Assembly (NCBI RefSeq): GCF_047511655.1 | Contig: NC_133386.1 | Location: forward strand, 130,761,866-130,825,865 | Length of the DNA stretch: 64,000 nt | Direction: 5' to 3' | From: Castor canadensis | Taxonomy: Eukaryota > Chordata > Mammalia > Rodentia > Castoridae | Shown: positions 1-10,762 of the stretch, in pieces | Numbering within the stretch: position 1 is the stretch's first letter | Layout: each line of letters opens with the position of its first letter | Translations under genes and position numbers: made by a program | Notes under the pieces: generated by a model | Database searches by the model: none | Seen by the model: only the letters and a program-made list of their open reading frames with translations | What the model was told of the DNA's origin: nothing

Positions 1-1550
1 ATGTCAAACCTGTTAAAGTTGAAGTGAAGGAATGCAAGGCAGATCCCAAAGATATCAAAGGCAGCATGGAGAAGCTTGGGGCACAGGAACCTGAGCGGCT
101 AGAATTTGGTGGCAACATCAGATCTTCTCAAGACATTACAGAGAAATCTACTGAAGAAACTGAGAAACTTAAAAATGACCAGCAGGCCAAGATACCACTA
201 AAAAAGAGAGAAATTAAACTAAGTGATGACTTTGACAGTCCAGTCAAAGGACCTTTGTGTAAATCAGTTACTCCAACAAAAGAGTTTTTAAAAGATGAAA
301 TAAAACTAGAGGAAGAAACTTGTAAAAGGATCTCTACCATCACTTCCTTGAGTAATGAAGGGAAACAACTGGTAAATGGAGAAGTCAGTGATGAAAAGAT
401 AACTCCAAATTTTAAAACAGAACAAACAGAGACAAAGTTTTATGATACAAAGGAAGATACCTCTAATAGCCCCTCTAAGGACAGAAATGTCATCATGGAG
501 GGAAATGGAGCAGAGTGCTTCAACTCTGTCATAACAAGCATAAAAATAAGTGAGCTTGAGAAAGAAGTGGTCCTTTTAGGGAAAGGTGCAGAGTGTTCCT
601 TGTCAGTCTCAGAGACCCACAATCAGAAAGGGCAGTCACAGGAACCTGATCCTCCAAAAATGGAAACTTCCCTTGAGTCTTCTGGGATAGCAAAGGATCT
701 CTCTTTAAAAACTGTTTTGTCTGCCACTGAATCCTGTACCATGATTATTGAAGAAAAGTCCCCTAAAAGTAAGAACGATAACTGCCCACCAATCATAGAA
801 TGTCTTGAAAAGATAGAGAAGTCTAAAAAGACTTTTCTTGATAAGGACATGCAAAGGTTGAGTCCAATACCAGAGGAAGTTCCAAAGAGTACCCTAGAAT
901 CAGAGAAGTCCAGCTCCCCTGAAGCAGCTGAAACTTCCCCACCATCTAAAATGACTGGCCACAGTGAGAAACTAATGTCAGAAAAAGAAGGGGTAGAAAC
1001 AACAAGGTCTGTTGAAGCTCAGTCCCTGGACAAAGCAGACTCAGAAGTTCTAAAAGAGGATTCTGAGTCCATGATGGTGGAAATGGATAATCTGGACAAT
1101 GCCCAGACTTCTGGCGTAGAAGACTCTTCTGAGACAAAAGGTTCTATGCAAAAAAGCAAATTTAAATATAAGTTGGTTCCTGAAGAAGAAAGTACTGGCT
1201 CAGAAAATACAGAGATAACCTCTGAAAGGCAGAAAGAAGGCATCAAATTAACAATTAGGATATCTAGTCGGAAGAAGAAGCCCGATTGTCCCCCCCAAAT
1301 TCTAGAACCAGAAAGCAAGCAAGAGAAGACAGAAAAAGAAGAAGAGAAAACAAATATTGGTCGTACTTTAAGAAGATCTCCAAGAATATCTAGACCCACA
1401 GCAAAAGTGGCTGAGATCAGAGATCAAAAAGCTGATAAAAAAAGAGAAGGAGAAGATGAAGTGGAAGAAGAGTCAGCAGCTTTGCAAAAAACAGACAAAA
1501 AAGAAAATTTAAAAAAAATGGAGAAGGATACAAATTCTAAAGTAAGCAAG
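1..1550 (+). CDS. RSF1: RSF1 exon 6 (large, 5' end outside window)
   Basis: Open from the window edge: two bases complete a codon, then the frame starts at position 3 (V-K-P-V-K-V-E-V-K) and stays open to the splice donor. It encodes about 516 residues of low-complexity Lys/Glu/Ser-rich protein, with short features such as LKKREIKLSDDFDSPVKGPL and a basic block near 1255-1400 (IRISSRKKKP, RTLRRSPRISRP). The region around 1210-1320 corresponds approximately to the part of RSF1 reported to bind ubiquitylated H2A (UAB); placement is from memory. The exon ends in phase 0 before the GTAAAA donor at 1551. A second in-frame donor (GTAAGC) lies 9 nt upstream at 1542. Reading past the donor only adds a short non-conserved tail that stops at 1580. 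Confidence 0.96.
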
Positions 1551-1849
1551 GTAAAACTTCTACTGAGTTTTAAATTTTAATTAGAAATATTTGGATCTAG
1601 ATGTTTATAATTTTTTCTTTCGGCTAAAACAGGCATTTAAAGACAACTAAAAATAACATCTTCCTTTATCTTTTCTCAGTAGTTATCTTCACATATTAAT
1701 CTGAAGATAATGTAAAAGATAGTCTTGTTATCTTTTAAACTTCTGGTTATAGGCAGTATTAGGAATATGTTCTTTTTATGAACTATTCAAGTAATAACCA
1801 ACGTATAGGATTATAAAATGACAATTCCCCCTAACCACTATTAACAGTT

Positions 1850-2400
1850 TGGGGTATGCCTTCATGTACATGTTTAAAAACATATTATCTATTCATTTCA
1901 AAATAAATTGGATCAAATCTGTTCATTTTTCTGTGAAATTTTCACTTAACAACGTGTCTCTGTATTTTTCCATGCCAGGCGATGTAGTCTACCTTTAGTT
2001 TGTTAGTGGCCACATAGCATTTCATAGTGTGGATATACCTCAGTTGATTTAATTACTCCCTTATTAATTGACATTTAGGTTGTTTCCAATTTTTCACTAT
2101 TACAGGCAATGCTGCATTTTGAAGATCCTTTTGGACATGAGTGAGTATTTCTCTAGAATAGACTCCTAGAATTGGAATTGCTGGGTCAAGGGGCATGTGT
2201 GTTATATATTTTAATAGATATTGCCACACTGCCCTTCAGAAAGGCCCTATTAATATACCATCATACACTCATTACCAGTGTGTCATAGTGCCTGTTGTCC
2301 CCATCTTATCGTTAGTTTTAGAATTCAGAATCCTGTTTTCTGTGACCCTCTTTAAGCAAATCTTTTCCAAGTCTTTGGCTAGTTGATGAAAATTTGTTGT
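1850..2400 (-). mobile_element. Ancient L1 remnant (ORF2 3' region, antisense)
   Basis: The text around 2000-2280 (cacatagcatttcatagtg, attggaattgctgggtcaa, gccacactgcccttc) is the familiar antisense of L1 ORF2 C-terminal coding sequence. It is heavily diverged and no reading frame survives. Boundaries are approximate. Confidence 0.6.
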
Positions 2401-2769
2401 AATTAAAAATGCTATTTTTGTTTTTAATTTATTGAAATAATTAGTTTTTCATTGTAAGTAGTTCTTTGTTCCCTGAAATACTGAATTTTTAATTCTTTTA
2501 AAAATGTTTTTTCTTCTGTTACGATTATTTTGTTCTTTGCTAGAGATCCACAGTATAGGAATGAAGTGAAATACGAGTTAAAATATTGAGAAACAAGGCA
2601 ATAAATAGCTGTGACAACATTATAAATGTAGTGTTTGGATAATATATTTTTTAACTTTGTCATAATTTTTATATGGAACTTTTACCCACTTAAAATTTTA
2701 AATTCATCTCTAATATAGACTTCACAATTTTGCATAACACTCTGTGAATATATCTTTGTATTATTGATA

Positions 2770-3110
2770 GAGCCTTTAAAGTGTACGTGGCCTTTGACCC
2801 AGAATCCTCTTCAAGGAATTTATCCTAACCACAAAGATGTTTATAAAAATTTCTATAAATGGGGATACATTGTTTGTGAAAGTGAAAAAATGGGAAACAA
2901 CTACCTAAATGTCTAATGGGGGTGAGATAAATACAGCCCTCTTACGGCATTTATAGTGATATTAGGTCAATATTTTATGACTAAGAAAAATACTTACAAG
3001 ACAATGATTATATTATAATCCCATTTTTTAAAACCCCAAAAGCAATGGAATTTAATAGTCGCTATATCTGGTGATGAAACTGTAACCATTTTCATTTTTT
3101 GTTTGTATTC
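2770..3110 (+). mobile_element. Ancient L1 remnant (3' end, sense)
   Basis: Phrases such as cctttgacccagaatcc, ggaatttatcctaacc and gggaaacaactacctaaatg follow the order seen at the 3' end of old mammalian L1s in sense orientation. Highly diverged; boundaries approximate. Confidence 0.6.
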
Positions 3111-3201
3111 TGACTAAATACTCCACAAGGATCATGTATTCAGTAGATGTTAAAAAAAAAAAAACTTCTTACATGAATTCCAATTTTTAATTTTGTACAA
3201 G

Positions 3202-3408
3202 GTAAAACCCAAAGGCAAAGTTCGATGGACTGGTTCTCGAACACGTGGGCGGTGGAAATATTCCAGCAATGATGAAAGTGAAGGGTCTGACAGTGAAAAG
3301 TCATCTGCAGCTTCAGAAGAGGAAGAAGGAAAGGAAAGCGAAGAAGCTGTCCTAGCAGATGATGATGAACCATGCAAAAAATGTGGCCTTCCAAACCATC
3401 CAGAGCTA
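3202..3408 (+). CDS. RSF1: RSF1 exon 7 (acidic linker and first half of PHD finger)
   Basis: Starts after the acceptor tacaag with V-K-P-K-G-K-V-R-W-T-G-S-R-T-R-G-R-W and runs 69 codons, phase 0 at both ends. The middle is acidic (SSAASEEEEGKESEEA), and the end reads DDDEPCKKCGLPNHPEL. CKKC is the first zinc-ligand pair of the PHD finger, whose remaining ligands are in exon 8. The donor is GTACGT at 3409. The human residues I recall differ only slightly (for example SEGSG versus SEGSD here). Confidence 0.97.
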
Positions 3409-3878
3409 GTACGTACCTGGTCTGAAAGGGTGGTTTTCATATTATGAACATGCTGTGGTTGTTGGGAATAGCCTCATTCTTCTGGGCTTGATCATGATTT
3501 GAAATTTTTTATACTACAGAGCTTGTGTTCCATAAGTGACTTTTATTTCTATTTCCCAGTTTGAGGAAGGTCAAGAGTTAGGATTTTACTTTCTGCTTGG
3601 CTTATATATTGATACTTTCTCTATTTGGTGAGGATGTACCCCATATCTCTTCTCACAAATCAGTGAATTTACTTAAATATTGCTGTGTTTTAAATTTTTT
3701 TCTTCTTTCCTTTTAAATCATAATATTTCTGAAGTGCTAGCTTTAAATAAGTTAGACCTGAAGGCTTCATTGCCTTCCTGTTTAAAAATGAAGTAATAAC
3801 TAGTTGGACATTAAATTTTTTTTTTGGACATTAAATTTTTTATGGGCAGTTAAAAAAAATTTTTAAGACAACATTATA

Positions 3879-3965
3879 GGGCGGGGAAAGAGGGAGGGGG
3901 TAGGGAGTAGGGGGGAGAAATGACCCAAACATTATATGTACATATGAATAAATGAGAAAAAAAAA
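3879..3965 (+). mobile_element. Ultra-short L1 3'-end insertion (87 bp)
   Basis: G-rich tract, then gacccaaacattatatg, then acatatgaataaatgag and a poly(A) tail: the sense-strand 3' end of the young L1 family seen elsewhere in the window. Flanked by a 14-bp target-site duplication aagacaacattata (3865-3878) and aagacaacattgta (3966-3979), 13 of 14 identical. Extreme 5' truncation. Confidence 0.85.
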
Positions 3966-4378
3966 AAGACAACATTGTAAACCTGATACATTCAAAAGGG
4001 TAAGTACTACATTTATATGGAGCTTTCTTACCAAGAAGTACACTCTTCAAAGATAACTTGCATCAGAACAAATTCCTAATCTGTACATCTTATGTGAGTG
4101 TCTTAAGGAAATACTCTTACTTTATCCAATACTATGCAACTCTGCTGCTCTTTTGAATAGATTTGATTCTAAAGGTGACCTCCAATTATTAAGTAGAAAG
4201 ACGTCCTTCTTCATGTGTAGGATATGTGGAGCAAAACCATTTCGGCATCCTCGTAAGAGGTAGTTGTGCAGGCTTTTTTTCCTGGAGTGCAGTGTAATGT
4301 GATGGTAGAGCAAGGGGCCCGACAGATGTGGATCCAGGTCCTTTTTATCAGTGTTAGCTTCTCAAAAATGGAATTAGC

Positions 4379-4569
4379 CAGACACCAGTGACTCACGCCT
4401 GTAATCCTAAACTACTCAGGAGGCAGAGATCAGGAGGATGGACCATGGTTCGAAACCAGCCCGGGCAAATAGTTCGCAAGACCCTATCTCAAAAAACCCT
4501 TCCCAAAAATAGGGCTGGTGGAGTGGGTCAAGGTGAACACCCTGAGTTTAAGACCCATGTACTGCAAAA
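4379..4569 (+). mobile_element. Dimeric 7SL-ID SINE (deleted-ID subtype)
   Basis: 7SL-like left part (actcacgcctgtaatccta ... agaccctatctc) followed by an internally shortened ID-like part (ggtggagtgggtcaaggtg ... ccctgag). Flanked by the duplication aaaaatggaattagc (4364-4378) and aaaaatggaactagc (4570-4584). Confidence 0.85.
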
Positions 4570-5107
4570 AAAAATGGAACTAGCACCAATGCTTCTGGGA
4601 TATTTTAATAATTTGTGTATGCTTTCTTTTATGTATTATTTGCTGGTTTAAAGTTAATTCTGTTTTACTTGTTCTTCTTTACTGTTAAAATCATTTCTAG
4701 AAACTAAATTAAGCAGTAAAGTTTATCATATCATTAAAGCTTCTGAAAAATCAAGTAAAAGATTTCAGTTGGAAACAGAGAATGACTTACGTATGAGAAG
4801 AATAGATACTGAAATTATGCAGAGCGATGCTTGTGCAGAGGTGGTAAAGAGAAATTTGAGATAACAATCTTTTCTGCCTTCCAAGAAGTGCTTGTGTTCT
4901 CTCTTTACCATTTCTAAATTTATCCTTAAACTAAAAGAATGCATTTTAACATAAGGCAGTAGTAGCTACCAGTGTGAGGAAATAAGCAGTAAAATGGAAT
5001 AAACAGTGATAACCACAAGAAGGGGAAAGTTGAACTATTCTTGAAATACACACAGGATTTTAATTTATCTGTTTTTTTTTTTAATAATTGGAAAAACCTG
5101 ATTGCTG

Positions 5108-5137
5108 TTTAGTGTGCCAAGGAGAAGGCACACTAAA
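5108..5137. repeat. Perfect inverted repeat, 11-bp stem and 8-nt loop
   Basis: tttagtgtgcc (5108-5118), loop aaggagaa, then ggcacactaaa (5127-5137). The arms are exact reverse complements. Located in RSF1 intron 7 and not part of a recognised repeat. Confidence 0.9.
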
Positions 5138-5321
5138 TTAGACATTAGAAAGTGAGGATACAAAATGTTATGGATTTCTTATGCCAGGGGCATAAGATAT
5201 GTTGCTGAGCTAGAAAGAGCATGGTCTGTGTCCACATCAAGATTATGGCAGAAAGCATAAATTCACAAGTAAATGTAGAACTTCTGTGGGATTTTTCACA
5301 TGCTTTCATTAAAATAAATGT

Positions 5322-5410
5322 ACTGGGAACATGGCTTAAGAGGTAGTGTACCTGCCCAATAAACTCAGGGCTCTGAGTTCAAATTCCAGTACCTAAATAA
5401 GTAAATAAAC
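5322..5410 (+). mobile_element. ID-like SINE, diverged
   Basis: Shows acatggcttaagaggtagtg, then gcctgagttcaaattccagtacc-like text, with A-box and B-box-like segments and an A-rich tail. Confidence 0.65.
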
Positions 5411-5924
5411 GCCTGAGGCTTGAAATCTTACATGGTTGTATTTATTTAGAGGCTTTTTACTTTTGTTACAGAGTAGAGACATCTTCATTTTAGAAGTAAG
5501 CTGAATTCTAAAAGTTTATTTGTAATTTTTTATTTAAACTTAAATTATATGTCATCATAGAAATAATGGTGTTACATGCAGATGGGTACCTGGGATAGTC
5601 TACATACACCTAGGCAATCAGTCATATAAGTGATGCATAACACTAATATAACTTACAGAATTTCAGGCTTTGGGATCAAGTGGTGATGCATTGTATAGAA
5701 AAGGAAGAAGGTGGTTTTCCACTTTTAACCCTTCCTCTCCAGGCTGTGGGTTAGAATTTTAGAAACTACATGTATGCTAAGGTAGACCAAACAAGTAAGA
5801 TGTACATAATAGAAGCCATGTCCATACTTTTAGTAAGACGAAAAGTAGAATGACTCCTACAATGCTTAATACTAGAAATATTAGTATGCTTACGCTTATT
5901 TTAATATATGTATGTCTAGAGATT

Positions 5925-5992
5925 AAGAGATATAGAGATAGATATCTATATATAAATATATAGAGAGATATAGATATATTTCTTAGCTCTGC
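5925..5992. repeat. TA/GATA-rich low-complexity tract
   Basis: Runs of tatag, gatagatatc and atatataaatatatag with local self-complementarity, suggesting a decayed microsatellite. Confidence 0.75.
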
Positions 5993-6177
5993 CCTCTGAG
6001 AGAACTTAGCATTAGAGATATCCAGTAGCACAGAACAGTGAGATACCTATATCTTGGTTTCTAAATTCTGTTCTTCAATAAAGGAACTAGGGCTTCTTGG
6101 AGAAATGGATGATTCTAAGGCTTTATACAAGATATCCTATAGCATCCTGTAATGCCAGAAAGTCAGAAAGTACCTTA

Positions 6178-6280
6178 CACTTTTTTTTTTTTTTTTTTGT
6201 AATCATACTGGGGTTTGAGCTCAGGGCCTGATGCTTACTAGACAGACCATTCTACCACTTGAGCCATACCTACATCCCAG
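6178..6280 (-). mobile_element. ID-like SINE, minus strand
   Basis: T-rich tract followed by actggggtttgagctcaggg, then ccacttgagccatacc: the reverse complement of the ID-type unit. Confidence 0.75.
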
Positions 6281-6297
6281 AATGAGCTTTAACAAAT

Positions 6298-6500
6298 AGC
6301 CAGGTGCTGGTGGCTCACACCTGTAATCCTAGCTACTCAGGGTACAGAAATCAGGAGGATCACGGTTCGAAGTCAGCCCAGGCAAATAGTTTGTAAGACC
6401 CTATTTAAAAAAAAAACCCATCACATAGAAGGGCTGGTAGAGTGGCCCAAGGTGTAGGCCCTAAGTTCAAATCCTAGTATTGTGAAAAAAAGGAAAGAAA
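6298..6500 (+). mobile_element. Dimeric 7SL-ID SINE (deleted-ID subtype)
   Basis: ccaggtgctggtggctcac ... tgtaatcctagctactcag ... ggttcgaagtcagccc, then gggctggtagagtggc and ggccctaagttcaaatcc, with an A-rich end. Confidence 0.85.
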
Positions 6501-6545
6501 TAACAATAAATATATAGATAAGTTCTAAGGATAAGAAGCCAGTGT

Positions 6546-6632
6546 TAGGGCTGTGCCCAAGTATGAGCACTTCCCTAGCAAGCTTGAGGCCTAAATTTAA
6601 TTCCTAGTACCACCACAAAAAAAAAAAAAGAT
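6546..6632 (+). mobile_element. ID-like SINE
   Basis: agggctgtgcccaagtatg ... ccctagcaagcttgaggcc ... tcctagtaccacc, then a poly(A) run. Confidence 0.7.
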
Positions 6633-7344
6633 TTTAACTTTGGTGAATGCTGGGTGAAGATGGTATATGGGAACACTGTAATATCTTGACAAATCTTTTA
6701 TAAACCTAAAACTGTTTTTAAAGTTGTTTTTAAATTAAAAACTCATGAATGTACCATGTTAAATTTTAGAGATTTGGTCACCTTAAACTCAAATAGCAAT
6801 AAAATCCTACCTGTAAGACTAATTGTTATTAATCTTTGAATGTGATGGTTCTGAGTATACTTCCAGTTCTTTTCCATACTTCAATTCTGTCAGTTTGAAT
6901 TTACAGTGTAAAAGGAATCATGAATGTTTCTTACACATAAATAATTGAAAAACAATTAAAATGGGAGTTCTTTTGTGTTTTTAAATATCTGTATGTGCTA
7001 GAGTAATTTATGATACTTGAACTATAAAACTTCATTATGAAGAACGTTACTATCATCTTTATAGCATACCATAAGATGATTCTAACTCTAGTTCAGAAAG
7101 GACTTGGTTTTTTTTTGGTAAATCTGGTAACATTTTCTTAAGTTTTTTTGGAGGAAAGGGTTTTTTAATTTTTAGAAAATTGGCATGTCAGATCCCTATT
7201 TGTCAGAACTTTTTTATTTACTTTCTTTATGCAAATAAAGTACACTTTGCAGTAGAGTACAAAGTATTGAAATGTCATTATCTTTAAAAGATGCCATTGA
7301 ATTTAGTCATAGAGTTAGGTTGACATTAATGTTGTATGTTGCAG

Positions 7345-7449
7345 ATTCTTCTTTGTGACTCTTGTGACAGTGGATACCACACCGCCTGCCTCCGCCCTCC
7401 TCTGATGATCATCCCTGATGGAGAATGGTTCTGCCCCCCTTGCCAACAT
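7345..7449 (+). CDS. RSF1: RSF1 exon 8 (second half of PHD finger)
   Basis: Starts after tgttgcag with ILLCDSCDSGYHTACLRPPL and ends IPDGEWFCPPCQH; 35 codons, phase 0 at both ends, donor GTATGA at 7450. With CKKC from exon 7 it completes a C4HC3 PHD finger: Cys pairs CKKC, CDSC, then H-x2-C, then CPPC, with the conserved aromatic W two residues before the last pair. All eight zinc ligands are intact. The PHD finger is the one folded chromatin-reader domain in this part of RSF1. Confidence 0.98.
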
Positions 7450-8594
7450 GTATGACCCAGCCCATCTCTGTCTCTAGTCTTTGGTTTTATGTTCAAAATA
7501 GTAATATTTTTAATAGCCGCTGAACAACTTCCATTTTCAAAGTAATTTGTAGTGTTTACCTCCAGGTTATTTGTCTTTTTTGTTAGTACCTTTTAGGCCT
7601 TCCTTTCGCCCTTTTCGAAAGCAGTTTTCAGAATCCCTCCAACTTTTGTAGTATTAACTTTCTTCCCTCACATTTTTTGGAAGTACAAAAAGTACCAAAT
7701 TAAGATATAGGCTCTTTTGGGGATGGAGATGTGGCTCAAGTGGCATAGTGTCTACCTAGCAAGCATGAGGTACTCCAGCCCTCCAAATAAAATATATAGA
7801 CACTTGCTTCACCACTTGAGCCATGCCTACAGCCCCCAGTTTAAGATATACATTAGGAGAGAATAAGTTTCTTTCTGTAGTTTATTCCTTTTTTTCATCC
7901 ACTGTTTTCATTTCTACCTTTATTTATTTATTTTGCCAGTAATTTTATAGATTATATTGTCAGCATTACAAGAAACATGAGTTAGGTCTCTTCTGTGTTG
8001 CTTCATGTGAATTTCTTTTGAAACTGAAGAACAGCATATTTCTGTGCCACTGCTATATTTTTTTCTGTGTCTTACAAGCCCAGTTTAATTTTGGTTTTAA
8101 AGTGATGGACCACACGCATGTCTCTTGAAGTTGACATTCAATGGATTAGTATAGCTTTATACTTTTCAAGCTCTGTTTTGAGCTCGTAACCATGTGGCAT
8201 TATTTGGTATATGTTTTGCCAATCTCTTTTTAAAAAAAAATGTTTATTGGCACTATTATTTTATTGTACATATCATATCCTTAAAATGTTTCATTCTTTT
8301 TTCAATTATAATCATATTCATATCTTTTTGAACAATTTGTAGCAAAATAGGCCCAAGATATGTTTTTTGTTGAAGCTGTTTCTCTAACATGCTTTATTTA
8401 AAAACTACTGTGCTTATCTTCTATTCAAAGAAAAGTTTGATAGAAGAAAATGGTTTCCTTAAACAGAGGGAATGCTTCAATTCACATTCGCCTTTTGGCC
8501 CCTTCTCAGCTATAATAGCATAATACCTAGGGGTTTAACATGTATGTGATAGTAGAAAAATATTGAGAGTGACACATACATCTTGCTCCTTCAG
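7450..8594 (+). other. RSF1: RSF1 intron 8
   Basis: GT at 7450 and AG at 8593-8594. Contains one ID-like SINE (about 7718-7795) and a short minus-strand ID remnant near 7800-7840; the rest is AT-rich sequence in which I recognise nothing. Confidence 0.9.
7718..7795 (+). mobile_element. ID-like SINE
   Basis: ggggatggagatgtggctc, then gtctacctagcaagcatgag: the tRNA-derived ID-type unit, with a truncated 3' part. Confidence 0.7.
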
Positions 8595-8674
8595 AAACTG
8601 CTATGTGAAAAGTTAGAGGAACAGTTGCAAGATTTGGATGTTGCCTTAAAGAAGAAGGAGCGTGCTGAACGAAG
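8595..8674 (+). CDS. RSF1: RSF1 exon 9 (post-PHD coiled-coil-like segment)
   Basis: Acceptor ccttcag, then KLLCEKLEEQLQDLDVALKK followed by KERAER, and two bases of the next codon (phase 2). Donor GTATTT at 8675; joining to exon 10 creates AGG (Arg) and gives ERRKERLVYVG as expected. The segment is charged and has heptad-like Leu/Val spacing, consistent with a short helix after the PHD finger. Confidence 0.96.
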
Positions 8675-8754
8675 GTATTTTAATGTGTGTGTCAATGTTT
8701 TCCTTGGGAATTTGACAGCAGTACATTGTGCAGTGTATATGAATGGACCTGTCT

Positions 8755-9305
8755 AATGCAGGGACTAGTGAACCATAGCCTCCTGCTCGTTTTGTGCTGC
8801 CCACAAAAGTGGTTTTTATTTTTTTAAGTGGAAAAAGATCAAAACTAGAATCATATTTCATAACACAAGAAGATTAGATGATATTCAGATTTCTTTGCCC
8901 ATAACTAAAGTTTTATTGGAACAGACCTTTTCTCATTTATTTATATACTGTCTGGCTGCTTTTGCTCTACAGTAAGGTTTTTTGTTTTTTTGTTTTTTTT
9001 TTTCAGTATTGGGGTTTGAACTCAGGGCCCTCATCTTGAGCCACTCCACCAACCCTATTTTCATGATGTGTTTTTTCAAAATAGGGTCTCACAAACTATT
9101 TCCCTGGGCTGGCTTCAAACCGCGATCCTCCTGATCTCTGCCTCCTGAATAGCTAGGATTACAGGCATGAGCCACCGGTGCTCGGCTGGCTTTTGCTCTA
9201 CAACATTAGAGTTGAGTAACTGCAGTGAAGACCTATAACTCACCAAACTTGAAGTATCTACTGTCTGTCCTTTCACAGCAAAATTTGTCAGCCCTTGAGC
9301 TAGAG
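8755..9305 (+). mobile_element. Ancient DNA-transposon-like repeat, split by a SINE
   Basis: Segments 8755-8957 and 9203-9305 read continuously: gttttattggaacagacc, tactgtctggctgctttt, then agagttgagtaactgcag and ctactgtctgtcc. Related copies occur at 30385-30527 and 38596-38760. It resembles a common mammalian hAT-type nonautonomous element; family name not assigned. Confidence 0.6.
8972..9188 (-). mobile_element. Dimeric 7SL-ID SINE inside an older element
   Basis: T-rich tail, ggggtttgaactcagggcc, then ccgcgatcctcctgatctc and gattacaggcatgagccac. Flanked by a perfect 14-bp duplication gcttttgctctaca (8958-8971 and 9189-9202). Confidence 0.9.
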
Positions 9306-10205
9306 TAATTTACAGATTGTGTTGTGAATAAATATTGGCCCAAATATTATAGGGAACATAAAAAATTACGAGAACCATTGTACTATTTAGTCATGTCATC
9401 TCTTTGGGTGGGCAGTATTAACACTGGTGAATAAGGACTATTTAATTGCTGAACTGTGTCAGAGATGCATCTGTTTTCATTATGCCACTGCAGTACAACC
9501 TACAACAGTTTGAGAAGGCTTCTTAGAGGAAGTAAGACCAAACTGGAACTTAGTATTTAAAGGGGGCTTCAGAATCACAGCAGTAAGTTTATTAGTACTT
9601 TCTTTGGTTAGCATATTTCTAAACCTTCATTCATACTTATTTTGTACCTCAAACTGAAGAGAAAAGATGAGGAAACAAATCCCTTTATATAGAACTCATA
9701 TTCTATCAGAAAGTACAGATATATGAGCCAATGGTACAATAAAACAGAAAAATTGAGGTGTATCCAAAACAAACCAGAACATTTTAGAAGAGCATTTTAG
9801 TTCTCCTGGGAGTTGGGGTTATCAGGAAAGACCTTGGAAGATAAATTAGGATTATACAGGTGAACATGGAGAGATGGGGCATTCTAGTCAGTGAGCACAA
9901 AACACGTGCAAATGCAAAGTGTGGAAGTTGTATAGGAGAATGGCAATGGATAGAACTTTGTAAAAGCAGAGCAAGTCCAAATTGCAAACAGCATTGCATA
10001 GCTGGCTACAGATTTTGAATTATTCTCTGTAGACTGTGAGGGAGCTATCAAAGGAGGGATCTGATCATTATTTCAAAAAATATGTCTTGGTGACAGTCAA
10101 AAGAAGGAATCAAAGTTGGGGTGTTTTAGTGAGAGTTCATGAGAGCCTGTAAGGTCTAAACTGTGCAGTCATTGTAATTGTAAGGTAGATGTGTTAGAAG
10201 TGTTT

Positions 10206-10310
10206 TCAGGACTGGAGATGTGGTTAAAGTAATAGAGTGCCTGCTCTGTAAGCACAAAGGCCTGAGAGAAAGTCCCAGTCCCAACAAAAAGCAAGCAAAA
10301 AAAATAAAAG
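10206..10310 (+). mobile_element. ID-like SINE
   Basis: aggactggagatgtggtta ... gagtgcctgctctgtaagc ... ggcctgag, ending in an A-rich tail. Confidence 0.7.
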
Positions 10311-10627
10311 GATTTTCAGAGGATTAATCTATAGGACTTAATGCCCATTTGCACACTAGTTTCAGAAATCTAAGCAGTACCTCTTTATAAGCCTTACTAC
10401 TTCATTTGGTACTTCTGAAGTTTTATCCTTTCACTTATGTTCCTTCCCCCCATATTTAGTTTGTCTTAAGGCAGTCAACTAATTTTGTAAGCTGCTTTGT
10501 GTTTTACCCTGTGCAAAGATGAATCTTAATTGTTATAAGTTCAGTTTCCAGAACCTAGGTTTGGTTTGGTGTGTTTTTTTACTATTTACTGGAGCTGTCT
10601 CATAAGTTATGCTACTTAGTTTAAAGA

Positions 10628-10712
10628 TAAGTGAAGGCTGGTGATCTGTCTTAATGATAGAAAACTTGCCTAAGATACACAAGGTCTACGTACTGCAAAA
10701 AAAACAAAAGTT
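10628..10712 (+). mobile_element. ID-like SINE, diverged
   Basis: aggctggtgatctgtctta ... aaacttgcctaag ... aggtctacgtactgc, then A-rich. Confidence 0.6.
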
Positions 10713-10762
10713 AATAAGTTAATCTCTAACATTAAGTGAGAAATTGATAAAAGTACTTAGTT

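Larger units (their letters stand above)
1551..3201 (+). other. RSF1: RSF1 intron 6
   Basis: GT at 1551 and AG at 3200-3201. It holds two ancient L1 remnants in opposite orientations (about 1850-2400 minus, 2770-3110 plus) and otherwise AT-rich unique sequence with no gene. Confidence 0.9.
3409..7344 (+). other. RSF1: RSF1 intron 7
   Basis: GT at 3409 and AG at 7343-7344. Contains a 20-bp tandem duplication (3804-3841), an 87-bp L1 insertion (3879-3965), five SINE copies (4379-6632), a perfect 11-bp-stem hairpin (5108-5137) and a TATA/GATA-rich tract at about 5925-5992. I see no gene or recognisable element in the remaining AT-rich sequence (3409-3800, 4585-5320, 5411-6177, 6633-7344). Confidence 0.9.

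Noticed and set aside
1551..1580. C-terminal tail VKLLLSFKF after RSF1 exon 6
   Set aside because: It is intron read-through past a GT donor; the protein continues in exon 7 at 3202.
3193..3447. Stand-alone 84-codon ORF starting MYKVKPKGK
   Set aside because: The first codons are intronic (acceptor at 3200-3201) and the last ones follow the donor at 3409; the middle is RSF1 exon 7.
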